Shown here piece after piece: positions 39,181 to 47,801 of a stretch of 64,000 nucleotides of DNA. The position numbers were made by a program, and so were the translations under genes. Origin of the DNA: Agromyces subbeticus DSM 16689. GTDB taxonomy: Bacteria; Actinomycetota; Actinomycetes; Actinomycetales; Microbacteriaceae. The DNA lies in the NCBI RefSeq assembly GCF_000421565.1, contig NZ_ATXG01000010.1:62001-126000 (forward strand), written 5' to 3'. The notes beneath the pieces are model-generated. The model did no database searches and was not told where the DNA came from. It worked only from the letters and a program-made list of their open reading frames with translations. Each line of letters opens with the position of its first letter. Position 1 is the first letter of the stretch.

Positions 39181-40127
39181 CGGCCCTCCACCCGCGCGAT
39201 CGCCTCACTCGCCTCGCCGAGCCCCGCGAGCGACATCGAATTCGGTCGGGGTCGAGTCCTGGTTCCGTCGCGGTAGCCACGACGCCAGCCGTCGCGAAGC
39301 ACGGCACGATCCGAGGAACGCACGAACGTCTTGATCCAGCGCCGCACACTGGAAGCCCCGTACACCGCCTTCTCGAGCGGCGAAAGGCTCTGCGATCGGC
39401 GGAACATCCAGAGCTTGTTCCGCACTTCGTAGTAGAAGCGCGGCCCCGGGTCGGCGTCGGTCGCGCCGAGCACCTTCGTCTTGTGCACGACCACCGACGC
39501 CGGTACGTGGAGCCCGCGCCGTCCGCGAAGAACCCGCGTCGAGTACTCGAAGTCGTCGTTCCAGATGAAGTAGTCGGAGATCGGCAGCCCCACGTCGCGC
39601 ACGACGTCGGCACGAACGAGCATGGAGACGAACGATGTGCTGCGGATGGCGATTCCGCCACGACGTGCAGCGGCGACGCGTTCGGCCTTCGAGACGAACG
39701 GCTTGGTGCGAGGGGTGTTCATGGGATGCTCGGTGCCGTCGGTCCAGACCACTCGCGAGCCGGCGGCGACGAGTTCGGTTCCGTCGACGGCGCGCAACAA
39801 CTCCGCGAGCGCGTCAGGGGTGGGCACAGTGTCGTCGTCCATGAGCCAGAGCCAGTCGGGCGCATGCCGATCGACGGCCACGGCCATGCCGGCGGCGAAG
39901 CCCCCGGCGCCGCCCGTATTGCGCGAGAGGGAGACGAGGTCGACCAGCTCGCCTGCGGCCCGCGCGACGCCAGCCGAATCGTCGGTCGACGCGTTGTCGA
40001 CGACCACGATGCGCTCGAGGGCATGTCGTTGCCCGGCGAGTGCATCGAGCACCTCGGCGAGCAGGTCACGACGGTTGTAGGCGACGACGACGGCGACCAC
40101 GCGCGGACGGACGGTTGGCGAACTCAT
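39177..40127 (-). CDS. GlfT1/rhamnosyltransferase-like GT2
   Basis: The 316-residue protein shows VVAVVVAYNRRDLLAEVLDAL, VVVDNASTDDSA, SRNTGGAGGFAAGM, DDD at 97-99 in WLWLMDDDTVP, and YFIWNDDFEYSTR. The SRNTGGAGGFA and NDDFEY blocks parallel QRNLGGSGGFS and WDDAEY of the GlfT2-like enzyme at 468. In mycobacteria GlfT1 (about 300 residues) adds the first galactofuranose units, so this may be the initiating partner; a rhamnosyltransferase is the alternative. ATG 40127 follows AGAGGG by 3 nt. It is coupled to the next GT2 gene. Confidence 0.78.
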   Translation of the reverse strand: MSSPTVRPRVVAVVVAYNRRDLLAEVLDALAGQRHALERIVVVDNASTDDSAGVARAAGELVDLVSLSRNTGGAGGFAAGMAVAVDRHAPDWLWLMDDDTVPTPDALAELLRAVDGTELVAAGSRVVWTDGTEHPMNTPRTKPFVSKAERVAAARRGGIAIRSTSFVSMLVRADVVRDVGLPISDYFIWNDDFEYSTRVLRGRRGLHVPASVVVHKTKVLGATDADPGPRFYYEVRNKLWMFRRSQSLSPLEKAVYGASSVRRWIKTFVRSSDRAVLRDGWRRGYRDGTRTRPRPNSMSLAGLGEASEAIARVEGR

Positions 40128-40277
40128 AGACCCTCTGGGTTCGATGACGGGGAACACTCCATCATGCCCTGTCGCGGCCGTGCTTCCCTGCACCGACCGT
40201 GATCTCGCGGCAGATACGCGGCCCATCGAACGATAGATTGGTCGAGGTGCCGAGCACCTGCCGCACGAAGGAGCCCA

Positions 40278-41426
40278 ATGCCCACGACCCTCCGGATGAT
40301 CGTCGATCAGGTCATCGCGCCGGTGCCCGGCCCGGTCGGCGTGTACACCGAGGCACTCACCAGGGCGCTCCTCGAGAGTGTGCCGCGCGGTTGCGAGGTC
40401 GAAGGCATCGTCTCCTCCTCGGCGCCCGCCGACTACGACCGGCTGGAGTCGATGTTCCCCGGCCTCTCGACCCTCTACAAGACCACCCTCGCCCGGCGCG
40501 AACTCGCGGCGGCATGGCAGCTCGGCCTCACCACCTCGCCCGGCGGGGGCATGATCCACGCACCCGGGCTCTTCGCTCCCCTGCGCCGCCATGACCGTAC
40601 CCAGAGCGGCGACCAGGTCGTCGTCACGGTGCACGATCTGCTCGCCTGGACCCATCCCGAGACGCTGACCACGGCATCGGTCGCCTGGCACAAGGGCATG
40701 CTGAAGCGAGCCCGCAAGCACGCCGACGCGGTCGTGGTGCCCACCCACGCGCTCGCGGAGCGCCTCGCCAACGTCATCGATTTCGGTGACCGCGTGCGGG
40801 TCGTCGGCACGGCGCCGCGACCCGGCCTCACCGTTCCGGCCGATGGCGCCGAGGCGGCCGCGCGAGCTGCCCGACTGGCGCTTCCGCCCGCGTACCTGGC
40901 CGCCACGGGCACACTCGAGCCGCGCAAGGGAATCGTCGACCTGCTCGAAGCGCTCGGCCGCCCCGGAGTGCCCGACATCGACCTCGTCGTCGTCGGACCG
41001 GCGACTTGGGGTGAGCTGCATCTCGCGACCGTCGCCGAAGAGTCAGGGGTCGACCCTCGCCGTGTGCACGCCATCGAGGTCGACGACCCCGCCGACCTCG
41101 CCGTCGTGCTCGCGGGCGCAACGGCCTTCGTCGCCCCGAGCCACGAAGAGGGGTCGGGCACCTCGCTCATCGAGGCGTTCAGCCTCGGCCTGCCCGTCAT
41201 CCACTCCGATACCGCCGCGTATGTCGAAGTCGCCGCAGAGGGCGGCTTGACCGTGCCGATCGGCATCGGCGGCGGCTACGTCGAACGACTCGCGGCAGCC
41301 ATCAGCACGGTCGTCGAGCAGCCGAGCGTCGCCGAGCGGCTCTCGGTGACCGCGAGCGATCGGGCGCACGCGTTCAGCTGGCGCGACTCCGCCGAACGCA
41401 TCTGGCAGCTGCACGCCGACCTCTGA
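40278..41426 (+). CDS. Family 4 glycosyltransferase, mannosyltransferase-like
   Basis: A 382-residue GT-B enzyme. The N-terminal domain has GPVGVYTEALTRALLESVP and VVVTVHDLLAWTHPET; the C-terminal domain has LAATGTLEPRKGIVDLLEAL and FVAPSHEEGSGTSLIEAFSLGLPVI, with the paired glutamates (E-x7-E-like) of retaining GT4 enzymes. Phosphatidylinositol- or polyprenol-linked mannosylation is a common role of this subgroup, but the acceptor is unknown. AAGGAG lies 4 nt before the ATG. A perfect 30-bp palindrome follows the stop. Confidence 0.8.
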   Translation: MPTTLRMIVDQVIAPVPGPVGVYTEALTRALLESVPRGCEVEGIVSSSAPADYDRLESMFPGLSTLYKTTLARRELAAAWQLGLTTSPGGGMIHAPGLFAPLRRHDRTQSGDQVVVTVHDLLAWTHPETLTTASVAWHKGMLKRARKHADAVVVPTHALAERLANVIDFGDRVRVVGTAPRPGLTVPADGAEAAARAARLALPPAYLAATGTLEPRKGIVDLLEALGRPGVPDIDLVVVGPATWGELHLATVAEESGVDPRRVHAIEVDDPADLAVVLAGATAFVAPSHEEGSGTSLIEAFSLGLPVIHSDTAAYVEVAAEGGLTVPIGIGGGYVERLAAAISTVVEQPSVAERLSVTASDRAHAFSWRDSAERIWQLHADL

Positions 41427-41436
41427 TTCGACTTCG

Positions 41437-41466
41437 GGTGAACGGATGCCGCGGCATCCGTTCACC
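41437..41466. terminator. Bidirectional terminator, perfect 15-bp palindrome
   Basis: GGTGAACGGATGCCG and its exact reverse complement abut with no spacer, between the GT4 stop (41426) and the LCP gene stop (41473). In RNA the centre would open into a small loop. It marks the border of the polysaccharide region and the housekeeping block. Confidence 0.7.
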
Positions 41467-41472
41467 ATCGGC

Positions 41473-42843
41473 TCACTCCTCGGCCGGCTCCTCGGTGGCC
41501 GGGGCGATCGCCGGCGCGATGAGCGAGCGGATGTACTCGTAATCGGGCTCGGTCGGGTCGACGCCGTTCTCGGGAACGAGCTCGACGGTCGTGACCGGCA
41601 GTTCCTTGGTCTTCATCGAGAGGTTCACGAAGTAACCGAGCATCGACTGCGGGATGTCGGTCTTGACGGTGTCGGCGCCGGCGGCGGCGACCTCCTGGAA
41701 CTTCGAGAGCACATTCGTCGGCGTGAACTGGTGCAGCACGGCCTCCTGCAGCACGCGCTGACGGGCCATCCGCTCGTAGTCGCCGCCGGCGGTGCCGTAG
41801 CGTGCGCGGCCGTACCAGAGCGCGTGGTAGCCGTCGAGGTGCTGCTGCCCCGGCTCGATCCACCCGTCGACGCCCTCGTTGTTCTCGTCGCCGCCGATCG
41901 GGATGCGGACGTCGACGTTGATGTCGACGCCGCCGAGCGCATCGATGAGCTGTTGGAAGCCCTGCATGTCGATGAGCGCGTAGTACTGGATCTCGAGGCC
42001 GGTGATGCCCTCCGCGGCGTCCCTGACGCCCTCGATGCCGGGCTCACTGCCCTCGGCGACGGCGTTCGGGTACATCTCGGGGCTCTTCAGCTCCACCTCG
42101 GTGTAGATCGAGTTGAGCTGGCAGACGTCGACCTCGCAGCCGTCGATCGCACCGTAGCCCTCGGGGTAGACGGCCGCGAGCGGCGAGTCATCGGGGAACG
42201 GCACGTACTCGAGGTCGCGCGGGAGCCCGATCGTGACGGCCTGGCCGGTCTCGGCATCGATCGAGACGACGGTCATGCTGTCGGGCCGCATGCCCTCGCG
42301 ATCGGGGCCGGAGTCGCCGCCGAGCAGCAGGATGTTGTACCGGCCGTCGACGGGCGGCTCGCTCGGGCCGGTCGGGAACACCGAGGCGAGGAATCCGCTG
42401 GTGGTGGTGGCGAAGTACGCGCCGTAGGCAGCGGTGCCCGAGACGCCCGCCATGAGCAGCACCGACACCGCGGCCACCCACGCGCGCGCCGACGGCGCCG
42501 TCTTCACGAGGCGCACGAGGCGCAGTGTGTCGAAGGTCAGGATGACCCAGAGCACGGCGTAGAAGGCGAGCACCGCGGCGACCACCCACAGCGTGATCGA
42601 GGTCGAGAAGACCGTGTAGAGGGTCGCGGGCCAGAGCAGCCAGACGACGAAGGCGATGATCGCGAGGCTCCAGAGCGTCAGTGTCGCCCCGAGCCCGAAT
42701 CGGCCCAGCTTACGACTGCCCGCGAGCACTTGCGGTGCACCCGGGATCAGGAAGTTGAGCACGACGAGCCACCACGCGCGGCGAGTCATGACCGTGCGCG
42801 AGGCGACGTCCGGATAGCGGATCGGGCTGGCGGCGAGCGTCAT
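41473..42843 (-). CDS. LytR-CpsA-Psr family glycopolymer transferase
   Basis: LCP enzymes move undecaprenyl-linked glycopolymers onto peptidoglycan (or galactan acceptors) outside the membrane. The 456-residue protein has three to four hydrophobic helices in its first 155 residues and then the LCP domain: [60 protein letters not shown] and [21 protein letters not shown], which carry the phosphate-binding Arg and Asp residues. It overlaps purE by ATGA. Next to a glycan locus it is the obvious candidate for the final ligation step. The same gene lies near rmlD in mycobacteria. Confidence 0.92.
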   Translation of the reverse strand: MTLAASPIRYPDVASRTVMTRRAWWLVVLNFLIPGAPQVLAGSRKLGRFGLGATLTLWSLAIIAFVVWLLWPATLYTVFSTSITLWVVAAVLAFYAVLWVILTFDTLRLVRLVKTAPSARAWVAAVSVLLMAGVSGTAAYGAYFATTTSGFLASVFPTGPSEPPVDGRYNILLLGGDSGPDREGMRPDSMTVVSIDAETGQAVTIGLPRDLEYVPFPDDSPLAAVYPEGYGAIDGCEVDVCQLNSIYTEVELKSPEMYPNAVAEGSEPGIEGVRDAAEGITGLEIQYYALIDMQGFQQLIDALGGVDINVDVRIPIGGDENNEGVDGWIEPGQQHLDGYHALWYGRARYGTAGGDYERMARQRVLQEAVLHQFTPTNVLSKFQEVAAAGADTVKTDIPQSMLGYFVNLSMKTKELPVTTVELVPENGVDPTEPDYEYIRSLIAPAIAPATEEPAEE

Positions 42844-43346
42844 CGGTTCTGTTTGAGCCGTTCGTTCTTCTCTTCGACGAGGTCGGCGAGGGCCGTGGCG
42901 TAGTCGGCGAGGGCAGACGTGAGGGAGTCGTCGGCGGTTGCGAGGATCTTGACGGCGATCAGGCCGGCGTTCTTCGCGCCGCCGATCGACACCGTCGCGA
43001 CCGGCACGCCCGCCGGCATCTGCACGATGGAGAGCAGCGAGTCGAGGCCGTCGAGGCGTGACAGGGGCACCGGCACGCCGACGACGGGCAGCGTGGTGAC
43101 CGAGGCGAGCATGCCGGGCAGGTGCGCCGCCCCGCCGGCTCCGGCGATGATGACCTTCAGGCCGCGCGCCGCAGCCTGCTTGCCGTAGGCGATCATCTTC
43201 TCGGGCGTGCGGTGCGCCGACACGACCTCGACCTCGTGGGCGATGCCGAATTCGTCGAGCAGAGCGGATGCCTCGCGCATCACGTTCCAGTCGGAGTCGG
43301 ATCCCATCACGACGCCGACGAGCGGGGCGGTGTTCGTCTCAGTCAC
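42840..43346 (-). CDS. purE: N5-carboxyaminoimidazole ribonucleotide mutase
   Basis: PurE rearranges N5-CAIR to CAIR in purine synthesis. The 168-residue protein has [31 protein letters not shown] and [17 protein letters not shown], the class I PurE signature. GTG 43346 follows TACACT by 7 nt. It is co-directional with purK 74 bp upstream and overlaps the LCP gene downstream. Confidence 0.96.
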   Translation of the reverse strand: MTETNTAPLVGVVMGSDSDWNVMREASALLDEFGIAHEVEVVSAHRTPEKMIAYGKQAAARGLKVIIAGAGGAAHLPGMLASVTTLPVVGVPVPLSRLDGLDSLLSIVQMPAGVPVATVSIGGAKNAGLIAVKILATADDSLTSALADYATALADLVEEKNERLKQNR

Positions 43347-43353
43347 TCGAACG

Positions 43354-43359
43354 AGTGTA
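43354..43359 (-). promoter_or_regulatory. -10 hexamer TACACT for purE, leaderless-type
   Basis: TACACT with 7 nt to GTG 43346. Confidence 0.5.
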
Positions 43360-43420
43360 GGGCCGGGTGCTGGGAGATCTCCGCAGGGCGCGCGGCACCC
43401 GCTGAGAGCCCGTGCCGGAG

Positions 43421-44590
43421 TCAGTCCTGGAAGACCGCGGCCGCGGCCCGCGCCTCGTAGACGACGTCATCGAGGTCGTCGCCGATCGCCGTGACATGCC
43501 CGACCTTGCGTCCAGGCCGCGGGGCCTTGCCGTAGTTGTGGATCTTCACGGTCGGATGCCCCGCGAGCGCCTCGGCGTAACGATCGGCGAGCGAACCCTC
43601 GACGGGGCCGCCCAGCACGTTGACCATGACCGACCAGTCGTCGTGGGTGCCGGTGCCGCCGAGCGGCAGGTCGAGCACGGCGCGCAGGTGCTGCTCGAAC
43701 TGGCCGGTCGTCGAGCCGTCCATCGACCAGTGCCCGCTGTTGTGCGGCCGCATCGCCAGCTCGTTCACCAGGATGCGGTCGTCGCTCGTCTCGAAGAGCT
43801 CGACCGCGAGCACGCCGGTGACCCCGATGCCCTCGGCGATCGTGATGGCGACGTCGGCCGCGACATCCGCGAGCCTGCCTGCCGATCGGGGCGCCGGCGC
43901 GATGACCTCGCTGCACACGCCGCCCACTTGCACGGTCTCGACGACCGGCCACGCCGCGATCTCGCCGGAGGGCCGGCGCGCGACGAGCTGGGCGAGCTCG
44001 CGACGGAAGTCGACGAGCTCCTCGACGAGCAGGGCGCCTCCGCGGCCGTCTTCGGCGATGGTGCCGAACCACTCGGCGACCTCGGCCGCGCCGCGCACGA
44101 CGCGAACGCCCTTGCCGTCGTAGCCGCCGCGCGGGGTCTTGACCACCGCGACACCGCCGTGGTCGGCGATGAACTCGTCGAGCTCGGCGAGCGTCTCGAC
44201 ACGGGCCCAGTCGGGCACCGGAAGGCCGAGCTCCGAGAGGCGCTCGCGCATGAGCAGCTTGTCTTGAGCGAAGCGGAGCGCATCAGGGCCGGGGTGCACC
44301 GGCACTCCCGCGTCGACGAGCGCGTGCAGCACGTCTTGCGGCACGTGCTCGTGGTCGAACGTCACGACGTCGACCTCGCGGGCGAACTCGAGCACCGTCG
44401 CGATGTCGGTGTAGTCGCCGACGCGATCGGCGGCGAGCGCCGCCGACATACCGGGAGCCTCGGCGAGCACTCGGAGATCGACTCCGAGCTCGATCGCCGC
44501 GGGGATCATCATCCGGGCCAGCTGGCCACCACCGATCACTCCGACCCGCACGCCATGCACTCCGTTCACCGCCGTCTTCGGCGCCTGCAT
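43421..44590 (-). CDS. purK: N5-carboxyaminoimidazole ribonucleotide synthase
   Basis: PurK uses ATP and bicarbonate to make N5-CAIR from AIR, feeding PurE. The 389-residue ATP-grasp protein has [39 protein letters not shown] (the ATP-binding loop) and the [17 protein letters not shown] tail typical of PurK. ATG 44590 is 14 nt from a TAGACT hexamer at 44605-44610 on this strand. The gene is divergent from the GtrA gene. Confidence 0.95.
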   Translation of the reverse strand: MQAPKTAVNGVHGVRVGVIGGGQLARMMIPAAIELGVDLRVLAEAPGMSAALAADRVGDYTDIATVLEFAREVDVVTFDHEHVPQDVLHALVDAGVPVHPGPDALRFAQDKLLMRERLSELGLPVPDWARVETLAELDEFIADHGGVAVVKTPRGGYDGKGVRVVRGAAEVAEWFGTIAEDGRGGALLVEELVDFRRELAQLVARRPSGEIAAWPVVETVQVGGVCSEVIAPAPRSAGRLADVAADVAITIAEGIGVTGVLAVELFETSDDRILVNELAMRPHNSGHWSMDGSTTGQFEQHLRAVLDLPLGGTGTHDDWSVMVNVLGGPVEGSLADRYAEALAGHPTVKIHNYGKAPRPGRKVGHVTAIGDDLDDVVYEARAAAAVFQD

Positions 44591-44604
44591 CCGGCGCCCA
44601 GTTC

Positions 44605-44610
44605 AGTCTA
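44605..44610 (-). promoter_or_regulatory. -10 hexamer TAGACT for purK
   Basis: TAGACT lies 14 nt before the purK ATG, which implies a leader of only a few bases. It is back-to-back with the GtrA promoter at 44628. Confidence 0.45.
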
Positions 44611-44627
44611 GGCCGCAGCCGAGCGCA

Positions 44628-44633
44628 TAGGAT
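44628..44633 (+). promoter_or_regulatory. -10 hexamer TAGGAT, leaderless-type
   Basis: TAGGAT with 6 nt to GTG 44640 of the GtrA gene. Confidence 0.5.
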
Positions 44634-44639
44634 GTGCCG

Positions 44640-45179
44640 GTGTCCTCCCGCCTCGCGAGCGCCATCGCACGCCTCTGGAACGGCCTGCTCGCCTACGCGG
44701 TGAAGTTCGGCGTCGTCGGCCTGATCGGCCTCGTGATCGACGTCACGCTCTTCAACCTGCTGCGCCTCGGCGTCTTCGGCGACGACCACTGGGCGCAATC
44801 GGCGATCGGCGCGAAGACGATCTCGACGAGCGTCGCGATCATCTTCAACTGGCTCGGCAACCGGTACTGGACCTTCCGGAAGCACCGGCGTCGCAACTAC
44901 CTGCGGGAGTTCGCCGAGTACGTGATCGTCTCGCTCGGCGGCATGGCGATCGCACTCGGATGCCTCTGGGTGAGCCATCACGCACTCGGCTACACGAGTC
45001 TCGTGGCCGACAACATCGCGACGAACGTGGTCGGCCTCGCCCTCGGCACGGCGTTCCGCTTCGTGCTCTACCGGTACTGGGTCTACGGACACCACCGCGC
45101 CGACGGGCTGTCGAACCTGGCGCGCGCCGAAGAGGCGCAGCGCACGATCTTCGAGGAACCCGACGGCTCAGCCAACTGA
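44640..45179 (+). CDS. GtrA-family membrane protein
   Basis: A 179-residue protein with four helices: FGVVGLIGLVIDVTLFNLL, then KTISTSVAIIFNWLGNRYWTF, VIVSLGGMAIALGCLW and NVVGLALGTAFRFVLYRYWVYG. The conserved NWLGNRYWTFR block identifies GtrA, which helps present polyprenyl-linked sugars across the membrane. A homologue sits at the same place (Rv3277) in M. tuberculosis, as I recall. GTG 44640 follows TAGGAT by 6 nt; a GTG at 44634 would overlap that spacing. Confidence 0.88.
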   Translation: MSSRLASAIARLWNGLLAYAVKFGVVGLIGLVIDVTLFNLLRLGVFGDDHWAQSAIGAKTISTSVAIIFNWLGNRYWTFRKHRRRNYLREFAEYVIVSLGGMAIALGCLWVSHHALGYTSLVADNIATNVVGLALGTAFRFVLYRYWVYGHHRADGLSNLARAEEAQRTIFEEPDGSAN

Positions 45180-45210
45180 GCCCGGGGCGGGTTCCATCAC
45201 ATCGCCGCTG

Positions 45211-45240
45211 TGCGAATCACTCGCTGTTGCGAATCACTCG
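45211..45240 (+). repeat. 13-bp direct repeat
   Basis: TGCGAATCACTCG occurs at 45211-45223 and again at 45228-45240, four bases apart. The second copy spans the stop codon of the DarT-like gene. It may reflect a slippage duplication at a gene end. Confidence 0.7.
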
Positions 45241-46118
45241 CCCTCGGTCGTCGGCTGGAACCACGGCGGGTAGACCGCGACGCGGGCGCGAACGCCGGCT
45301 GCGGCGAGCGCGGCACGCACGCGATCGCGCACGGGATCGTTCGCCACTGCGATGAGCGCGACGCTGTCGAGCGGCAGGCACTCGCGCACGAGGAGCTCGG
45401 CCCCGTCGAGGCCGGCGCCCTCTTCGTCACGGTGCAGGCGCTGCAGCAGCCGCTGCACGTCGTTCCACTCGGACGCGACGGCGGAGCCGCCGGCCGCGGC
45501 ATCCGATTCGTTCACGACGATCGTGCCCGGCACCTCGGCGTTGCCGGCCTGGGCGCTCGCGAGCGAGCTGACGAAGATGACGAAGTCGGCGGGGGCGCGC
45601 TTGACCGCGTCCTCGTGCAGACGGGGGTCGGGCGTCGCCGTGCGCACCGAGTTCCACACGTGGGCGTCGGTGGTGAGCAGGAACGGCACGTAGTCGGCGA
45701 CCACGGCGTCGGTGTCGGCGACCGCGGCACTGCGCCGGTACTCACGGGCGTGGGGAGCGGCGAGATCGACGATCGGCACGGCGCCCGCGGCATCCGCGAG
45801 CAGTGCGCCGGCGTCGAGGATCGGCGGCAGGTTGTCGATGTGCGTCACGTGGTAGATGCGCAGCGCCTTCAGGTCGAGGCGGGGCGCATCCGAGGCGATC
45901 GCGGGCCGCGAGGCGCCGGGAACGCGGGCCGGCGGGCGGCCGTTGCGGGTCGTCGAGGTGCGGGCCGAACGGGCGATCGGCGCCGGCGCCGGCTTCGGCT
46001 CGGGCTCGGGTGGCGGGAAGCAGATGGCGCAGAGGCCGTCATCGAAACCGTGTTTGCATTCGTCGGCCAAGAGGAACCCTTCATCGTGCGGCTCGCGCTC
46101 AGGGGCGCACGAGACCAC
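45234..46118 (-). CDS. DarT-like ADP-ribosyltransferase (DUF4433) with N-terminal zinc-finger motif
   Basis: DarT enzymes use NAD+ to ADP-ribosylate thymidines in single-stranded DNA. The 294-residue protein has a putative zinc site Cys21-x-His23-x6-Cys30-x2-Cys33 (ECKHGFDDGLCAICFPP), a Pro/Ala linker, then LRIYHVTHIDNLPPIL (89-101), VVADYVPFLLTT and DGAELLVRECLP. Glu241 sits where DarT has its catalytic Glu. No macrodomain antitoxin (DarG) lies nearby, which is unusual for the toxin. It may be a tamed or regulatory member. GTG 46118 follows TAACGT by 6 nt; a TTG at 46070 with AAGGG upstream is the alternative start. Confidence 0.72.
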   Translation of the reverse strand: MVSCAPEREPHDEGFLLADECKHGFDDGLCAICFPPPEPEPKPAPAPIARSARTSTTRNGRPPARVPGASRPAIASDAPRLDLKALRIYHVTHIDNLPPILDAGALLADAAGAVPIVDLAAPHAREYRRSAAVADTDAVVADYVPFLLTTDAHVWNSVRTATPDPRLHEDAVKRAPADFVIFVSSLASAQAGNAEVPGTIVVNESDAAAGGSAVASEWNDVQRLLQRLHRDEEGAGLDGAELLVRECLPLDSVALIAVANDPVRDRVRAALAAAGVRARVAVYPPWFQPTTEGE

Positions 46119-46124
46119 CTGTCA

Positions 46125-46130
46125 ACGTTA
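46125..46130 (-). promoter_or_regulatory. -10 hexamer TAACGT, leaderless-type
   Basis: TAACGT with 6 nt to GTG 46118 of the DarT-like gene. Confidence 0.4.
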
Positions 46131-46188
46131 CGTCCTTTGGAGGCGTCCTGCTGCACGTCACGGGACGCAGGGCACGAATCGGGCGAAT

Positions 46189-46752
46189 TCAGCGCCCGCC
46201 CCACGCGACGGTGTCCCCGTCGATCGTCGACTGCTCGGCGCGCCGACGCTCGGCGACCCGGGAGTGCTCCTCGCCCATCAGCTCCTGCAGGGCGCCCTGC
46301 ACGAGTTCGGGTTTCGGCACGTCCTTCAGCACGAACGGCTGCTCGTGACCGGTGTTGATGCGCACGTCACCCGAGCCGAACGCGCTCTGCGCCCACGTGC
46401 GACGCACCGTGACGTCGTAGCCGCGGCTGTGCAGCAGTTCCTGGCGCACGCGCACGAAGATGCCGCTGCGCACGATGACGCGCCGCGTGGTGATGGTCGT
46501 GCGGCGTGTCAGCCAGCCGAGGAACGGCAGGAAGCACCCGAGCAGCACGAGCAGCACGGCGCCGCCGACGATCGCGAGCTGCAGCCAGAGTTCGGTGGCG
46601 ACGCCGAGCCCGTAGGCGGTCGCGCCGGCCACCGCGACGAGCAGCACGACCGGAAGGGTCAGCACTCGGGCGTTCCGTCGCACCCGCGCGACGACGCGCT
46701 CAGGCGGTTGCGCCGGTGGCACGACCGTGTCGGGTGTCGCGGCAGGCCTCAT
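46189..46752 (-). CDS. PH-domain (YdbS-like) membrane protein
   Basis: A 187-residue protein with two adjacent helices (about 33-75), then a bacterial PH domain beginning LTRRTTITTRRVIVRSGIFVRVRQELLHSRG. The function of these proteins is unknown. It starts 6 bp after the birA stop, and the same pair is conserved in mycobacteria (Rv3278c beside birA), which suggests co-expression rather than a shared pathway. The C-terminal 40 residues are charged and likely disordered. Confidence 0.85.
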   Translation of the reverse strand: MRPAATPDTVVPPAQPPERVVARVRRNARVLTLPVVLLVAVAGATAYGLGVATELWLQLAIVGGAVLLVLLGCFLPFLGWLTRRTTITTRRVIVRSGIFVRVRQELLHSRGYDVTVRRTWAQSAFGSGDVRINTGHEQPFVLKDVPKPELVQGALQELMGEEHSRVAERRRAEQSTIDGDTVAWGGR

Positions 46753-46758
46753 AGGCCA

Positions 46759-47679
46759 TTAATACCGCAGGTGGGTCACGTCGCCCGCGGCGACAGACCA
46801 TGGCTCGCCGTTCTCACGGTCGATCACGACCAACCGTCCGTCGGCATCGAGCCGCTGCGCGTGCCCGAGCATCTCGCGATCGCCGGGCAATTCGACGCGC
46901 ACGTCGCTGCCGAGCGTGCCGCACAGCGCGGTGACACGTTCGGCGATGCCGCTCGTCGCTGCGTCGGCACCCGAGCGGGCGAAGCCGTCGAACAGCTCGA
47001 GGAAGGTGCCGAGGTAGTCGGCGAGCACGGCGTCGGCATCGGGCTGCTCGCCGGTCGCGAGCAGCAGCGACGTCGAGGTCAACGTCGGCAGGTCGTGCTC
47101 GTCGAGCGTGAGATTGAGGCCGGCGCCGACGATCACGGCCCCCGAATCGGGCAGCAGCTCCGAGAGGATGCCGCAGATCTTGAACCCCGAGACCAGCACG
47201 TCGTTCGGCCACTTGAGCAGCACCTCGACGCCGCCGTCGAGCTCGGGCGACGCGGAAGCGTCGCGAGGGCGGTCGACGCTGGCGGATGCCGCGCGCTGAC
47301 GTCGACGTGGCGGCAGCATCGGCTCGCGGTCGTCGACGGGCTCACCGCGCTCGGGAACGGCACGACGCACCGCCTCGGTCATCGCAGCACCGGCGATGAG
47401 CGGGATCCATCCGTACGCGTCGACGGGGAACGGCACGCCGGCGGCGAGCTCAGGTCGCAGCAGCACCGAGATGGCGAGCGTCTTGCCGGTCGGGGCGAGC
47501 CAGGTGCGCCCCAGGCGACCGCGACCACGGGTCTGGTTGTCGGTCACGACCACGGCGCCGTGCGCCCATGACGCGGCGTCGGGCCCGCTCGCGGCGGCCC
47601 GGAGCTCGTCGTTCGTCGAGCCCGCCTCGGCGAGGAACTCGAACCTCGGCACGGCCGCTCGCGATCGCTCCCAATCCAT
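46759..47679 (-). CDS. birA: Biotin-[acetyl-CoA-carboxylase] ligase
   Basis: BirA activates biotin as biotinyl-AMP and attaches it to the acyl-CoA carboxylase alpha subunit (55045). The 306-residue protein lacks a DNA-binding domain, so it is not a repressor. It has GSTNDEL (20-26), the biotinyl-AMP loop GRGRLG (52-57) and KWPND (156-160) with the catalytic Lys, then ICGILSELL. Residues 109-150 form an Arg/Ser/Ala-rich insertion between the GRGR loop and KWPND, longer than usual. TAGGGT lies 6 nt before the ATG. It is divergent from the carboxyltransferase gene. Confidence 0.95.
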   Translation of the reverse strand: MDWERSRAAVPRFEFLAEAGSTNDELRAAASGPDAASWAHGAVVVTDNQTRGRGRLGRTWLAPTGKTLAISVLLRPELAAGVPFPVDAYGWIPLIAGAAMTEAVRRAVPERGEPVDDREPMLPPRRRQRAASASVDRPRDASASPELDGGVEVLLKWPNDVLVSGFKICGILSELLPDSGAVIVGAGLNLTLDEHDLPTLTSTSLLLATGEQPDADAVLADYLGTFLELFDGFARSGADAATSGIAERVTALCGTLGSDVRVELPGDREMLGHAQRLDADGRLVVIDRENGEPWSVAAGDVTHLRY

Positions 47680-47685
47680 GCCAAC

Positions 47686-47691
47686 ACCCTA
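47686..47691 (-). promoter_or_regulatory. -10 hexamer TAGGGT for birA, leaderless-type
   Basis: TAGGGT with 6 nt to the ATG at 47679. Confidence 0.5.
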
Positions 47692-47788
47692 CCCAGCCTG
47701 ATTCGGGCTCGATCGCATGGCGATAGCCACCAGCACCGACCGGGTATTTGTAGGAATCCGTCAAGGAAGTCGGCCACTTGCTCGCCGG

Positions 47789-47794
47789 TAGAGT
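47789..47794 (+). promoter_or_regulatory. -10 hexamer TAGAGT for accD, leaderless-type
   Basis: TAGAGT with 7 nt to GTG 47802. It decides that start over the GTG/TTG codons further up. Confidence 0.5.
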
Positions 47795-47801
47795 GAACGA
47801 C

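Noticed and set aside
47701..47788. Operator for a biotin or lipid regulator in the birA-accD gap
   Set aside because: A lower-GC stretch (around TTTGTAGGAATCC) stands out, but there is no clear palindrome and the BirA here lacks a DNA-binding domain.
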